Positions 1 through 5,365 of a stretch of DNA of 5,485 nucleotides are shown one piece after another (positions within the stretch are counted from its first letter, which is position 1; each line of letters begins with the position of its first letter). Location of the stretch: positions 1 through 5,485 of the forward strand of contig JAQVVK010000139.1 of assembly GCA_028698975.1 (NCBI GenBank). The letters run 5' to 3'. The position numbers and the translations under genes were made by a program. This DNA comes from Victivallaceae bacterium. GTDB taxonomy: Bacteria; Verrucomicrobiota; Lentisphaeria; Victivallales; Victivallaceae. The notes below the pieces were generated by a model. That model made no database searches and was not told the DNA's origin. It saw only the letters and a list, made by a program, of their open reading frames with translations.

Positions 1-326
1 TTGCCGCCGATAAGCTGGGTGCGCTGCCACTGCTGATAGCCGCGCACGGGTATGGAAACCTGACGGATCTTTACTTTGACGCCCTGTCTTGCTTTGATCT
101 CTTCATATTCGGCGATGGCGCGGTCAAAGCCTTCGCGGAACCCGTCCTCAAGCTGCCAGTGGGCAAACGTGATCTCGCGCACGTCGGGCGAGAATCTGGC
201 CACTCCGCCGTGGTTGATGAAGACCATGATGCAGGAGAGCGCAAAGACCAGGGCGAACAACCCGATCCCGAGGCGTTTGAACCAATAGCACAGCCGGCTC
301 TCTTTTTCGGTCGATATGCGTATCAT
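1..326 (-). CDS. ABC transporter extracellular solute-binding protein, N-terminal part (cut by left edge)
   Basis: The open frame starts at ATG 326-324 and runs without a stop off the left edge, giving 108 complete residues. A basic, polar N-terminus is followed by one hydrophobic segment at about residues 20-38, which is a signal peptide or signal anchor. Residue 32 is Cys in the context ALSC, a poor lipobox, so lipoprotein status is doubtful. From about residue 52 the text EITFAHWQLEDGFREGF, then an IAEYEEIKA helix, VKVKIRQVSIPV, and YQQWQRTQLIGG matches the start of family 1 (sugar-type) solute-binding proteins. There the first beta strand, an extended helix and a QW..TQL.GG stretch form lobe 1. 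The inferred role is capture of a sugar or similar solute outside the membrane for an ABC importer. The start overlaps the stop of the upstream gene as ATGA, so translation is probably coupled. Permease genes would be expected beyond the edge. The substrate cannot be told. Confidence 0.82.
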   Translation of the reverse strand, partial: MIRISTEKESRLCYWFKRLGIGLFALVFALSCIMVFINHGGVARFSPDVREITFAHWQLEDGFREGFDRAIAEYEEIKARQGVKVKIRQVSIPVRGYQQWQRTQLIGG

Positions 327-1150
327 ATTCCACCCCGTGCCGCGTTTTTCTCGGCGGCGATGCGGTTGAGGTGTCGTTTGGCGGTCACCGCATCCATCGA
401 GAACGGGTATCGCCGGACGAAGTCGGTGAAATATTTTTCCGCCCGGTTGTAATCGTGAAGTTTGAGCATGGCAAGATTGGCCACCCGGAAACGCGCTTCG
501 CGTTCTTCGGCCGGGTTGGCGAAGCCGAGCGCGACGCACTGTTCGAGGCACTCGACGGCGCGCTGATAGTCGCCTTTTTGCCGTATCGCCTGATATTCGA
601 GCAGCAGCCAGAGCGGCACCAGCAGCCGGCGGTCGCCGTGGAAATCGCGGATGAAGCGGTCGCACTCATCCGCCTGATCCTGATACAGCCCGGGCTGGTC
701 GAGTTTCTCCATTGCGATAAAAAGCATGGCGTCGCGGGCGGCCGCTCCGTCGGGAGCCAGCCGGATCGTTTTATGCAGTATGGCGATGTAATTGTAGGCG
801 TCGCCCGGAGCGTCGTAAAGGTCGGGTCTGGCTCTCATAAGTTGTACGGTGCGCCCCAAAGTCAGCCCGGCTTCGGCCCGGAAATCGTTGCGGAGGGTCT
901 CGTCGGCAAAGATCGCGGCGTATTCGGCCAGTCCGGCCGGGATGTTCTGCCGGTCGGGGTCGAACAGCGCGGCGAACGCGTTGCCCAGCCGTGCCTCGGG
1001 AGATGCCGGGAACCGGGTGACAAGTTTATCGATCCTGCCGAAATCCATGTCGGAGCAGGCGCGCAGTATGTCGCCGGGGGTTGCCGTTTCTCCCTGTAAT
1101 GCTGATGCCGTCAACAGGGCGGCGCAGATGATTATAACAATTTTTTTCAT
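323..1150 (-). CDS. Secreted TPR-like helical-repeat protein
   Basis: This 275-residue protein starts with MKK and a hydrophobic stretch at residues 4-18, followed by small residues (TASALQG). That is a typical Sec signal peptide, cleaved near residues 17-20; no lipobox is visible. The rest is predicted to be helical. A recognisable TPR-like unit covers about residues 220-265 (RFRVANLAML, then YNRAEKYFTDFVRRYP, then the helix DAVTAKRHL). A second helical pair lies around residues 180-210 (YQAIRQKGDYQRAVECLEQC). The D/NY.RA...F..F...YP pattern resembles the outer-membrane-lipoprotein and YbgF type of TPR. No catalytic motif is seen. It is the first gene of a unit with the solute-binding protein (ATGA overlap), so it probably acts in the same extracytoplasmic process, perhaps as a scaffold; the exact function is unknown. 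The signal peptide fixes the start, although only a very close AGG (1153-1155) precedes it. Confidence 0.75.
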   Translation of the reverse strand: MKKIVIIICAALLTASALQGETATPGDILRACSDMDFGRIDKLVTRFPASPEARLGNAFAALFDPDRQNIPAGLAEYAAIFADETLRNDFRAEAGLTLGRTVQLMRARPDLYDAPGDAYNYIAILHKTIRLAPDGAAARDAMLFIAMEKLDQPGLYQDQADECDRFIRDFHGDRRLLVPLWLLLEYQAIRQKGDYQRAVECLEQCVALGFANPAEEREARFRVANLAMLKLHDYNRAEKYFTDFVRRYPFSMDAVTAKRHLNRIAAEKNAARGGI

Positions 1151-1158
1151 GGCCTCAT

Positions 1159-1187
1159 ATTATAACACACGCGGTATTCAAAGTCAA
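1159..1187 (-). promoter_or_regulatory. Sigma70-type promoter for the TPR-SBP operon, nearly leaderless
   Basis: On the minus strand there is a -35 TTGACT (1182-1187), a 17-nt spacer (1165-1181) and a perfect -10 TATAAT (1159-1164). Eleven of the twelve hexamer positions match consensus and the spacing is ideal. Only 8 nt separate the -10 box from the ATG at 1150, so initiation about 7 nt downstream of the -10 would fall at or within 2-3 nt of the start codon. This is seen directly in the sequence; the initiation point is inferred. Confidence 0.72.
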
Positions 1188-1235
1188 CCGCCATTTTTTT
1201 CAGCGGGAAAATAATTCCGTTTTTTTACATGGCGG
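1188..1235. repeat. Inverted 7-bp element (ATGGCGG) beside both divergent promoters
   Basis: CCGCCAT at 1188-1194 and ATGGCGG at 1229-1235 are perfect inverted copies 34 nt apart. Read in the direction of each promoter, ATGGCGG directly abuts the -35 of the minus-strand promoter (1182-1187) and lies 3 nt upstream of the proposed -35 of the plus-strand promoter (1239-1244). Each copy is also next to a T7 run (1194-1200 and 1220-1226). The symmetric placement suggests a regulator site serving both genes. At 7 bp, coincidence is possible. Confidence 0.35.
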
Positions 1236-1238
1236 GTA

Positions 1239-1274
1239 TTGTGTTTTTGCTGAAAATAGCGTATAATATATAAT
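1239..1274 (+). promoter_or_regulatory. Promoter region of the receiver-HNH unit, tandem TATAAT boxes
   Basis: Two perfect TATAAT hexamers lie 1 nt apart, at 1262-1267 and 1269-1274. The upstream box has TTGTGT at 1239-1244 with a 17-nt spacer. The downstream box has TTGCTG at 1247-1252 with a 16-nt spacer. Both -35 candidates match the consensus at only three positions, so the promoter may depend on an activator or on the -10 alone. Initiation would fall near 1274 or 1281, leaving a leader of about 50 nt before the ATG at 1331. Confidence 0.6.
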
Positions 1275-1308
1275 GAACTGAGGGGGTCGGTTCACGCGAA
1301 GCGGTGAA
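1275..1308 (+). promoter_or_regulatory. 5' leader with two mutually exclusive hairpins
   Basis: Hairpin A pairs GAACTGA (1275-1281) with TCGGTTC (1287-1293): 7 pairs including one G-U, with a GGGGG loop at 1282-1286. Hairpin B pairs TTCACGC (1291-1297) with GCG plus TGAA (1301-1303, 1305-1308): 7 pairs, bulged G at 1304, GAA loop. The two share bases 1291-1293 and cannot form together. Both lie upstream of the ribosome binding site at 1320-1325 and do not cover it. The pairing is read from the sequence; any switching role is speculation. Confidence 0.3.
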
Positions 1309-1319
1309 GAGTTGCGTAT

Positions 1320-1325
1320 GAGGTG
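1320..1325 (+). promoter_or_regulatory. Ribosome binding site deciding the receiver-gene start
   Basis: GAGGTG stands 5 nt before ATG 1331. The in-frame TTG at 1328 would leave only 2 nt, too little room, so ATG 1331 is preferred as the start. Confidence 0.6.
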
Positions 1326-1330
1326 TATTG

Positions 1331-1747
1331 ATGTCCGAAATAGTGAATTCACTTCCTCGGGGCAGTGAAACTATATTGATAGTCGACGATCATGAGACCA
1401 TCTGGGATTTTCTGATCGAGTCGCTGCAGGAGTTGGGTTATTCGGTGCTGCTGGCCGAAAACGGTCTTGACGCGGTGGATATCTACGCCGCCAACCCGAA
1501 AATGGTCGATCTGGTACTGCTGGATATGATAATGCCGCGGGCCGGCGGACATGAGACCTTTTACAAGATCCGCGAAGTCGATCCCGACGCCAAGATATTG
1601 CTGTCAAGCGGCTATGTCTCCGAGGAGGAGGTCGACGACCTGCTGCATCAGGGAGCCTGCGGCTTTCTGGCCAAGCCCCACCGTCTGCCGGTGGTGGCGC
1701 GGGCGATCCGCGACGCGATCGACCACGGCTGTCTGGTGCCGGCGTAG
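1331..1747 (+). CDS. Single-domain response regulator (CheY-like receiver)
   Basis: This 138-residue protein is one receiver domain with no output domain. The acidic pair D19-D20 follows the first strand (ILIVDDHE). The phospho-acceptor D65 sits in LVLLDMIMPRAGG, the switch Ser is S92 in ILLSSGY, and the conserved K115-P116 is in GFLAKPH. All residues needed for Mg-dependent phosphorylation are therefore present. The LLSSGY and G..GFL.KP wording is that of receivers found at the C-terminus of hybrid PAS histidine kinases rather than of CheY proper. It may thus be a detached hybrid-kinase module acting by protein contact or as a phosphate relay. About ten flexible residues precede the domain. 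No histidine kinase is in the window, so its partner is unknown. The HNH gene follows after 8 nt and is probably co-transcribed. Start chosen by the ribosome binding site at 1320-1325. Confidence 0.9.
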   Translation: MSEIVNSLPRGSETILIVDDHETIWDFLIESLQELGYSVLLAENGLDAVDIYAANPKMVDLVLLDMIMPRAGGHETFYKIREVDPDAKILLSSGYVSEEEVDDLLHQGACGFLAKPHRLPVVARAIRDAIDHGCLVPA

Positions 1748-1755
1748 AGATTCTT

Positions 1756-2079
1756 ATGATGGACGACTGGGTCGAGATCAACCGCGACGAGCGGCATATC
1801 AAGCGCGAACGCGCCAAGGCGCGCGAGCTGCGCGAAACGCCTTATTTCAAGGAATTATTGCGTAAAGGCGTCTGCCATTATTGCGGCAAGGCCTTTCCGC
1901 CGGAAGAACTCACGCTTGACCACATCGTGCCGGTTTCACGCGGCGGCCGCAGCACCAGGGGAAATCTTGCGGTCTGCTGCCGCGCCTGCAATCAGGCCAA
2001 GAAATATCTTACCCCGGTCGAAATGATCTTGAGAGCCGAGGCCGCCAAACATGCGGCCGACCCGCCCGCCGAAGAATAA
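1756..2079 (+). CDS. Small HNH endonuclease-family protein
   Basis: This protein of 107 residues (106 if it starts at ATG 1759) has a highly charged, helical N-terminal arm at residues 7-37 and then a zinc-ribbon HNH core. The core has C40-x2-C43, the D55-H56 pair (H56 as general base) in LTLDHIVPVSRGG, N70 in the TRGNL helix, a second pair C75-x2-C78 preceded by C74, and N79 where the classical last His would be. Basic residues K82-K83 follow. This is the complete beta-beta-alpha-metal fold of the HNH family (McrA/5-methylcytosine-type nucleases and many orphan HNH proteins). It probably binds and nicks or cuts DNA, but nothing here names a target. No cognate methylase, phage or intron is nearby, so it is neither an evident restriction enzyme nor a homing enzyme. 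Only a weak AGAG (1746-1749) precedes the start, so coupling to the receiver gene is likely. Confidence 0.85.
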   Translation: MMDDWVEINRDERHIKRERAKARELRETPYFKELLRKGVCHYCGKAFPPEELTLDHIVPVSRGGRSTRGNLAVCCRACNQAKKYLTPVEMILRAEAAKHAADPPAEE

Positions 2080-2085
2080 AAGCGA

Positions 2086-3147
2086 CTATTTCTTCTTTTT
2101 CTTTGCTCTTACGCAGCGTCCTTTGTCGGCGAATTTGCGGCAGTCGCCGCATACGCTGTTGGGCAGTTTGCCGTATTCAAAAAAGGTGCGGACGTTTTCC
2201 AGAGTGGTTTCCGCGATGTTGCCGAGAGCTTCGTCGGTGAAAAACGCCTGATGCGACGTCACCAGCACATTGGGGAACGACAGAAGCCGCGCCAGCACGT
2301 CGTCTTCGATGGCGTTAAGCGAGCGATCCTCGTAGAAGTAACCGGTCTCCTCCTCGTAAACGTCAAGCCCCGCCCCGCCGATGCGGCCGGATTTCAATCC
2401 GTCGATCAACGCTTTGGTGTCGATGAGTTTACCGCGGCTGGTGTTGAGGATTATGACCCCCTTCTTCATCTTCGCGATGCTTTTGCGGTCGATCATGTGG
2501 CGGTTTTTGTCGGTGAGCGGGCAATGCAATGAGATCACATCGCTGCGGCGAAACAATTCATTAAGCGGCAGGTATTCGATCGCCAGCTCTTTGGCGAGTT
2601 CCTGATCCGGGTAAAGGTCGTAGGCGACCAGCTTCACGCCGAACCCCCGGAACAATTCGGCGAATACCGCTCCGATCTTGCCGGTGCCGACGATCCCGAT
2701 GGTCTTGCCGTGCAGATCGAACCCGCGAAATCCGTTGATGGAAAAATTATTTTCCCGCACCCGGCAGTAGGCGCGGTGAATGCACCGGTCGAGCGACAGC
2801 AGCAGCCCCATGGTGTATTCGGCCACCGCATAGGGCGAATAGGCCGGTACCCGCACCACCGGCAGTTTGCCGCAGGCGGCGGCCAGATCGACGTTGTTGA
2901 ATCCGGCGCAGCGCATGGCGATCAGTTTCACGCCGTTTTCGACCAGTCCGTTGACGCAGTCGGCGTCGATTTCGCCGTTGACAAACGGACAAACCGCGTC
3001 GCAGCCGGCGGCGGTCGAGACGGTGGCCGCTTCCAGCCGGTGCTCGAAGAATTTCAGCTTGAAGCCAAATTTGCGGTTGGCTTCTTCAAACGATTCCCGG
3101 TCGTAGGGCTTGGCGTCAAACAGGGCAAGACGGACTTTTTCGCTCAT
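2086..3147 (-). CDS. ldhA: Fermentative D-lactate dehydrogenase (LdhA-type 2-hydroxyacid dehydrogenase)
   Basis: This 353-residue cytoplasmic enzyme is expected to reduce pyruvate to D-lactate with NADH, regenerating NAD+. The N-terminal substrate-domain segment includes IAMRCAGFNNVDL (76-88) and RVPAYSPYAVAEYTMG (99-114). The Rossmann fold follows, with GTGKIG (154-159) and D177 closing the next strand, which favours NAD over NADP. Catalytic residues are R238 (NTSRGKLID), E267 and H299 (TSHQAF); their spacing of 29 and 61 is that of the D-LDH family. Close similarity to E. coli LdhA runs through to LPNSV (328-332). Beyond this is an unusual tail, C333-x2-C336-x8-C345 followed by VRA and five lysines, about 20 residues longer than the usual length near 330. 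AGGAGG (3156-3161) lies 8 nt before the ATG. A promoter and dyad lie in the leader, so it is probably controlled apart from gltX. It converges on the HNH gene with a 6-nt gap. Another 2-hydroxyacid as substrate cannot be excluded. Confidence 0.9.
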   Translation of the reverse strand: MSEKVRLALFDAKPYDRESFEEANRKFGFKLKFFEHRLEAATVSTAAGCDAVCPFVNGEIDADCVNGLVENGVKLIAMRCAGFNNVDLAAACGKLPVVRVPAYSPYAVAEYTMGLLLSLDRCIHRAYCRVRENNFSINGFRGFDLHGKTIGIVGTGKIGAVFAELFRGFGVKLVAYDLYPDQELAKELAIEYLPLNELFRRSDVISLHCPLTDKNRHMIDRKSIAKMKKGVIILNTSRGKLIDTKALIDGLKSGRIGGAGLDVYEEETGYFYEDRSLNAIEDDVLARLLSFPNVLVTSHQAFFTDEALGNIAETTLENVRTFFEYGKLPNSVCGDCRKFADKGRCVRAKKKKK

Positions 3148-3160
3148 AACACGCGCCTCC

Positions 3161-3190
3161 TGAATGTTGGATGTAAAGCTGCAACATTCA
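3161..3190. repeat. Perfect 9-bp dyad in the ldhA leader, candidate operator
   Basis: TGAATGTTG (3161-3169) and CAACATTCA (3182-3190) are perfect inverted copies with a 12-nt centre. One end overlaps the last base of the proposed -10 box (3190-3195). The other overlaps the first base of the AGGAGG ribosome binding site (3156-3161). The dyad therefore covers the transcription start and early leader, where a repressor would act. It does not match the Rex operator (TTGTGAA-N6-TTCACAA type) or CIRCE. No T-run follows in the minus direction, so it is not a terminator. Confidence 0.5.
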
Positions 3191-3217
3191 AAATAAACGC
3201 TTGCGGCGGATTTTCAA
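3190..3217 (-). promoter_or_regulatory. Candidate ldhA promoter
   Basis: On the minus strand there is TTGAAA (3212-3217, five of six consensus bases), a 16-nt spacer and TATTTT (3190-3195, four of six). It lies in the 86-nt gap between the gltX stop and the ldhA start. Predicted initiation near 3183 leaves a leader of about 36 nt and would exclude most of the upstream dyad arm from the mRNA, favouring a DNA operator over an RNA hairpin. Confidence 0.45.
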
Positions 3218-3233
3218 CCCGTATCGCCCGATG

Positions 3234-4685
3234 TTATGCGTCGATGCCGGTGCGCAGACGCTTCAAAGATTCTTCCCGACCGAGTATTAGCATGATCTCG
3301 ACCGCTCCTCCCGGCGTGACTGACTGCCCGGCCAGCGCGATGCGTACCGCCCACATCACCGACTTGGGGTGAAGTGTTTCGCCGCCCAGACCGGAGAGCA
3401 GGTTCATCAGGCTGTCTTTGTCCCAATTGGCCAGCTTCTCCAACGCCGGTATTGCGACCGCCAGCACGGCGGCGGCCACGGCGGGGTCGCACTTGCTTTT
3501 TTTATTGGTGTAAAGCTCGGCGGAGAAATCGGGGCGGGCATGCAGAAACGCGGTTTTTTCGGGGATTTCCGAGTAGAGATTGACCCGCGACTGCAAGAGC
3601 GAGGCCGCTAGCGGCCACTGGCTTTCCAGCGGAGTGCCGGCAAACCCGGCGGCGGGCAGCGCGGCGGCGGCAAATGCTTCCGGAGCCAGCTTCTTGATGT
3701 ATTCGCCGTTGAGCCACGCCAGCTTGGCGTAGTCAAAGACCGCAGGAGCCTTGTTAAGCCCGGAGATGTTGAAACACTCGCAGAGTTCGGGCAGGGTGAA
3801 AATTTCGCGGTCGGTCTTTGACGACCAGCCCAACAACGCGATGTAATTGACTATCGCCTCCGGCAAATAACCCTCGGAAGTGAGATTTTCAAAACTTACC
3901 GAGCCGTGACGCTTGGAGAGTTTTGAAACCGTGCCGTCGGCGTTGCGCCCCATGATGAGCGGCAAATGCACATAGTGCGGTATCTCCCAGCCAAACGCCT
4001 GATAGAGCAGATTGTATTTGGGGGTGGACGGCAGATCCTCCGAACCGCGCACCACATGGGTGATGCCCATCATGTGGTCGTCGACCACATTGGCGAAGTT
4101 GTAGGTCGGCATGCCGTCGCGCTTGAGCAATATCTGATCGTCAAGCACCTTGTTTTCAATCGTTATGTCGCCAAACACCAGATCATGAAAAGCGGTCGTG
4201 CCGTCGCGGTCGATCTTTTGCCGGATCACATAGGGTTTGCCGGCCGCGAGATTGGCGGCCACGGTGGCGGCGTCAAGTTTGCGGCAGCGGCCGTCGTAGC
4301 CGGTCGAGACCGGGGCGTCGCCTTCGTGCTCTTCGTCCGGCTCCTGTTTGTCGCAGAAACAATAATATGCCGCGCCTTTGGCGACCAGTTCTTCGGCGCA
4401 GGTGCGATAGAGTTCGCGCCGTTCGCTCTGGACATACGGGCCGAAGCCGCCGTCTTTGTCGGGGCCTTCGTCATGCTCCAACCCGGCTGCGGCCAGCGTC
4501 TTGTAGATGACTTCCACCGCGCCCGGCACATAACGCGCCTGATCGGTGTCCTCTATGCGCAAGACGAATTTGCCGCCCTGCGACTTGGCGATAAGATAGG
4601 CGTAAAGCGCGGTGCGCAGATTGCCGACGTGCATGAAACCGGTCGGACTGGGCGCGAAACGGGTTCTCACTTGCGGGTCGCTCAT
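3234..4685 (-). CDS. gltX: Glutamyl-tRNA synthetase (class I)
   Basis: This 483-residue enzyme attaches glutamate to tRNA-Glu in the cytoplasm; if non-discriminating it would also charge tRNA-Gln. The length is full for the bacterial enzyme. The catalytic Rossmann fold opens with RFAPSPTGFMHVGN, giving the HIGH-type motif H19-V-G-N22, then LRIEDTD (42-48). The insertion carries C109-x-C111 and Y130-x3-C134; the fourth zinc ligand position, His in E. coli GluRS (C-x-H), is Lys136 here, so zinc binding may be altered. DDHMMGITHVVRGSEDL (202-218) and K255-LSKR259, the KMSKS-type loop, complete the active site. An all-helical anticodon-binding region follows from about residue 320, ending LILGREESLKRLR. 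AAGGA (4696-4700) lies 10 nt before ATG 4685. The gene starts 17 nt after the tsaB stop and is probably co-transcribed with it. No terminator hairpin with a T-run is visible after its stop. Confidence 0.97.
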   Translation of the reverse strand: MSDPQVRTRFAPSPTGFMHVGNLRTALYAYLIAKSQGGKFVLRIEDTDQARYVPGAVEVIYKTLAAAGLEHDEGPDKDGGFGPYVQSERRELYRTCAEELVAKGAAYYCFCDKQEPDEEHEGDAPVSTGYDGRCRKLDAATVAANLAAGKPYVIRQKIDRDGTTAFHDLVFGDITIENKVLDDQILLKRDGMPTYNFANVVDDHMMGITHVVRGSEDLPSTPKYNLLYQAFGWEIPHYVHLPLIMGRNADGTVSKLSKRHGSVSFENLTSEGYLPEAIVNYIALLGWSSKTDREIFTLPELCECFNISGLNKAPAVFDYAKLAWLNGEYIKKLAPEAFAAAALPAAGFAGTPLESQWPLAASLLQSRVNLYSEIPEKTAFLHARPDFSAELYTNKKSKCDPAVAAAVLAVAIPALEKLANWDKDSLMNLLSGLGGETLHPKSVMWAVRIALAGQSVTPGGAVEIMLILGREESLKRLRTGIDA

Positions 4686-4702
4686 GATGAATTTTTCCTT
4701 AA

Positions 4703-5365
4703 TTATGCAAATACCGCCGGGCGGATGTAGACCAGATCGGAGACTTTACCGTCGAATTTGCGGTATTCCGCCGCCGCCAGCGCGGCAAAGGCTGGTTTGG
4801 CTACCGGAGTTACCATTGCAAGCGTTTCGGCCGGCAGCAGTTTTTCGAGCGCGGGCATATCGTAGTCGGGCGCGGTGAGCCGCCGGCCGGCCGCCGAACC
4901 CGCGAAGAAGTCGGCCGCCTGATCGCGGTTGAGCACCGCGGTGACGCCGGTATCGACGAATTCCCCGTTGCGGAATTCCACCTCAAAGTAAATCAATTCC
5001 TGATTGCGTCCGTCAAAAAGACAGCCGACTTGGCCGGTCAGCCCGGAGGCGGCGGCAAAAGCGATGGCCGATGGCACGCAGCGCAGTTCTTTGGCCGGTT
5101 TGCGGAAGCACCAGCCCGCCGCCAGCGCGGCGGCAATGCGCATGCCGGTGAAACTGCCGGGGCCGGAGCCGACGGTCCAGCGGTCGACGTCGTCGATTTT
5201 AAGATCGAACGCGGAAAGCTGTTCGATCACCCATTGGGCAAATCCGGCGGAGTCGCGCCCCTTCATCGGGCGTATCGCGTCGCAGAGAGTTTGACCGTCG
5301 CGCAGCAGAGCGAAACCGGCGTTGCGGCCGGCCAGATCGACTGCGGCGGAAAGGATTGACTTCAT
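4703..5365 (-). CDS. tsaB: tRNA threonylcarbamoyladenosine biosynthesis protein TsaB
   Basis: This 220-residue protein matches the family length. TsaB is the non-catalytic ASKHA-fold partner of TsaD, needed with TsaE for transferring threonylcarbamoyl to A37 of tRNAs that read ANN codons. The diagnostic loop VGSGPGSFTGMR (65-76) is intact, followed by the helix IAAALAAGWCF. The C-terminus LVYIRPAVFA has the usual Y-[IL]-R-P ending. The N-terminal strand reads AVDLA where most family members have IDTS, and the common HS motif near residue 38 is DS, so this is a somewhat divergent copy. A GTG at 5377 is in frame, but ATG 5365 is chosen: it overlaps the upstream stop as ATGA, and the GGAG at 5377-5380 lies 11 nt upstream of it but would overlap the GTG. 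The context with gltX (17-nt gap) is a tRNA-function unit. tsaD and tsaE are not in the window. Confidence 0.93.
   Translation of the reverse strand: MKSILSAAVDLAGRNAGFALLRDGQTLCDAIRPMKGRDSAGFAQWVIEQLSAFDLKIDDVDRWTVGSGPGSFTGMRIAAALAAGWCFRKPAKELRCVPSAIAFAAASGLTGQVGCLFDGRNQELIYFEVEFRNGEFVDTGVTAVLNRDQAADFFAGSAAGRRLTAPDYDMPALEKLLPAETLAMVTPVAKPAFAALAAAEYRKFDGKVSDLVYIRPAVFA

Noticed and set aside
371..1099. 242-codon plus-strand open frame opposite the TPR gene
   Set aside because: It is antisense to a gene with a clear signal peptide and promoter, has no domain or ribosome binding site, and is the usual mirror frame of G/C-rich codon use.
1131..1136. Second minus-strand TATAAT inside the start of the TPR gene
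   Set aside because: No -35 at suitable distance, and it is formed by the signal-peptide codons for V-I-I.
1328..1330. TTG as start of the receiver gene
   Set aside because: It lies only 2 nt from GAGGTG, whereas the adjacent ATG at 1331 is at 5 nt and is the stronger codon.
2040..2104. Possible plus-strand terminator: GGCCGC/GCGGCC stem (2040-2045, 2053-2058) with a later T-rich tract (2089-2104)
   Set aside because: The stem lies inside the HNH coding sequence and the T-rich tract begins 30 nt after it, too far for an intrinsic terminator; the tract is explained by the lysine codons of ldhA.
2710..3372. 220-codon plus-strand open frame spanning the ldhA start, the leader and the gltX end
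   Set aside because: It crosses three annotated elements in antisense and shows no family resemblance or start signals.
3603..3616. Perfect 14-bp palindrome GGCCGCTAGCGGCC within gltX
   Set aside because: It is isolated, inside coding sequence (codons for W-P-L-A-A), and made of common G/C-rich words; coincidence is adequate.
3966..4730. 254-codon plus-strand open frame opposite gltX
   Set aside because: The opposite strand encodes an unmistakable GluRS; the frame reads as low-complexity Gly/Ala/Val/His shadow with no recognisable motif.
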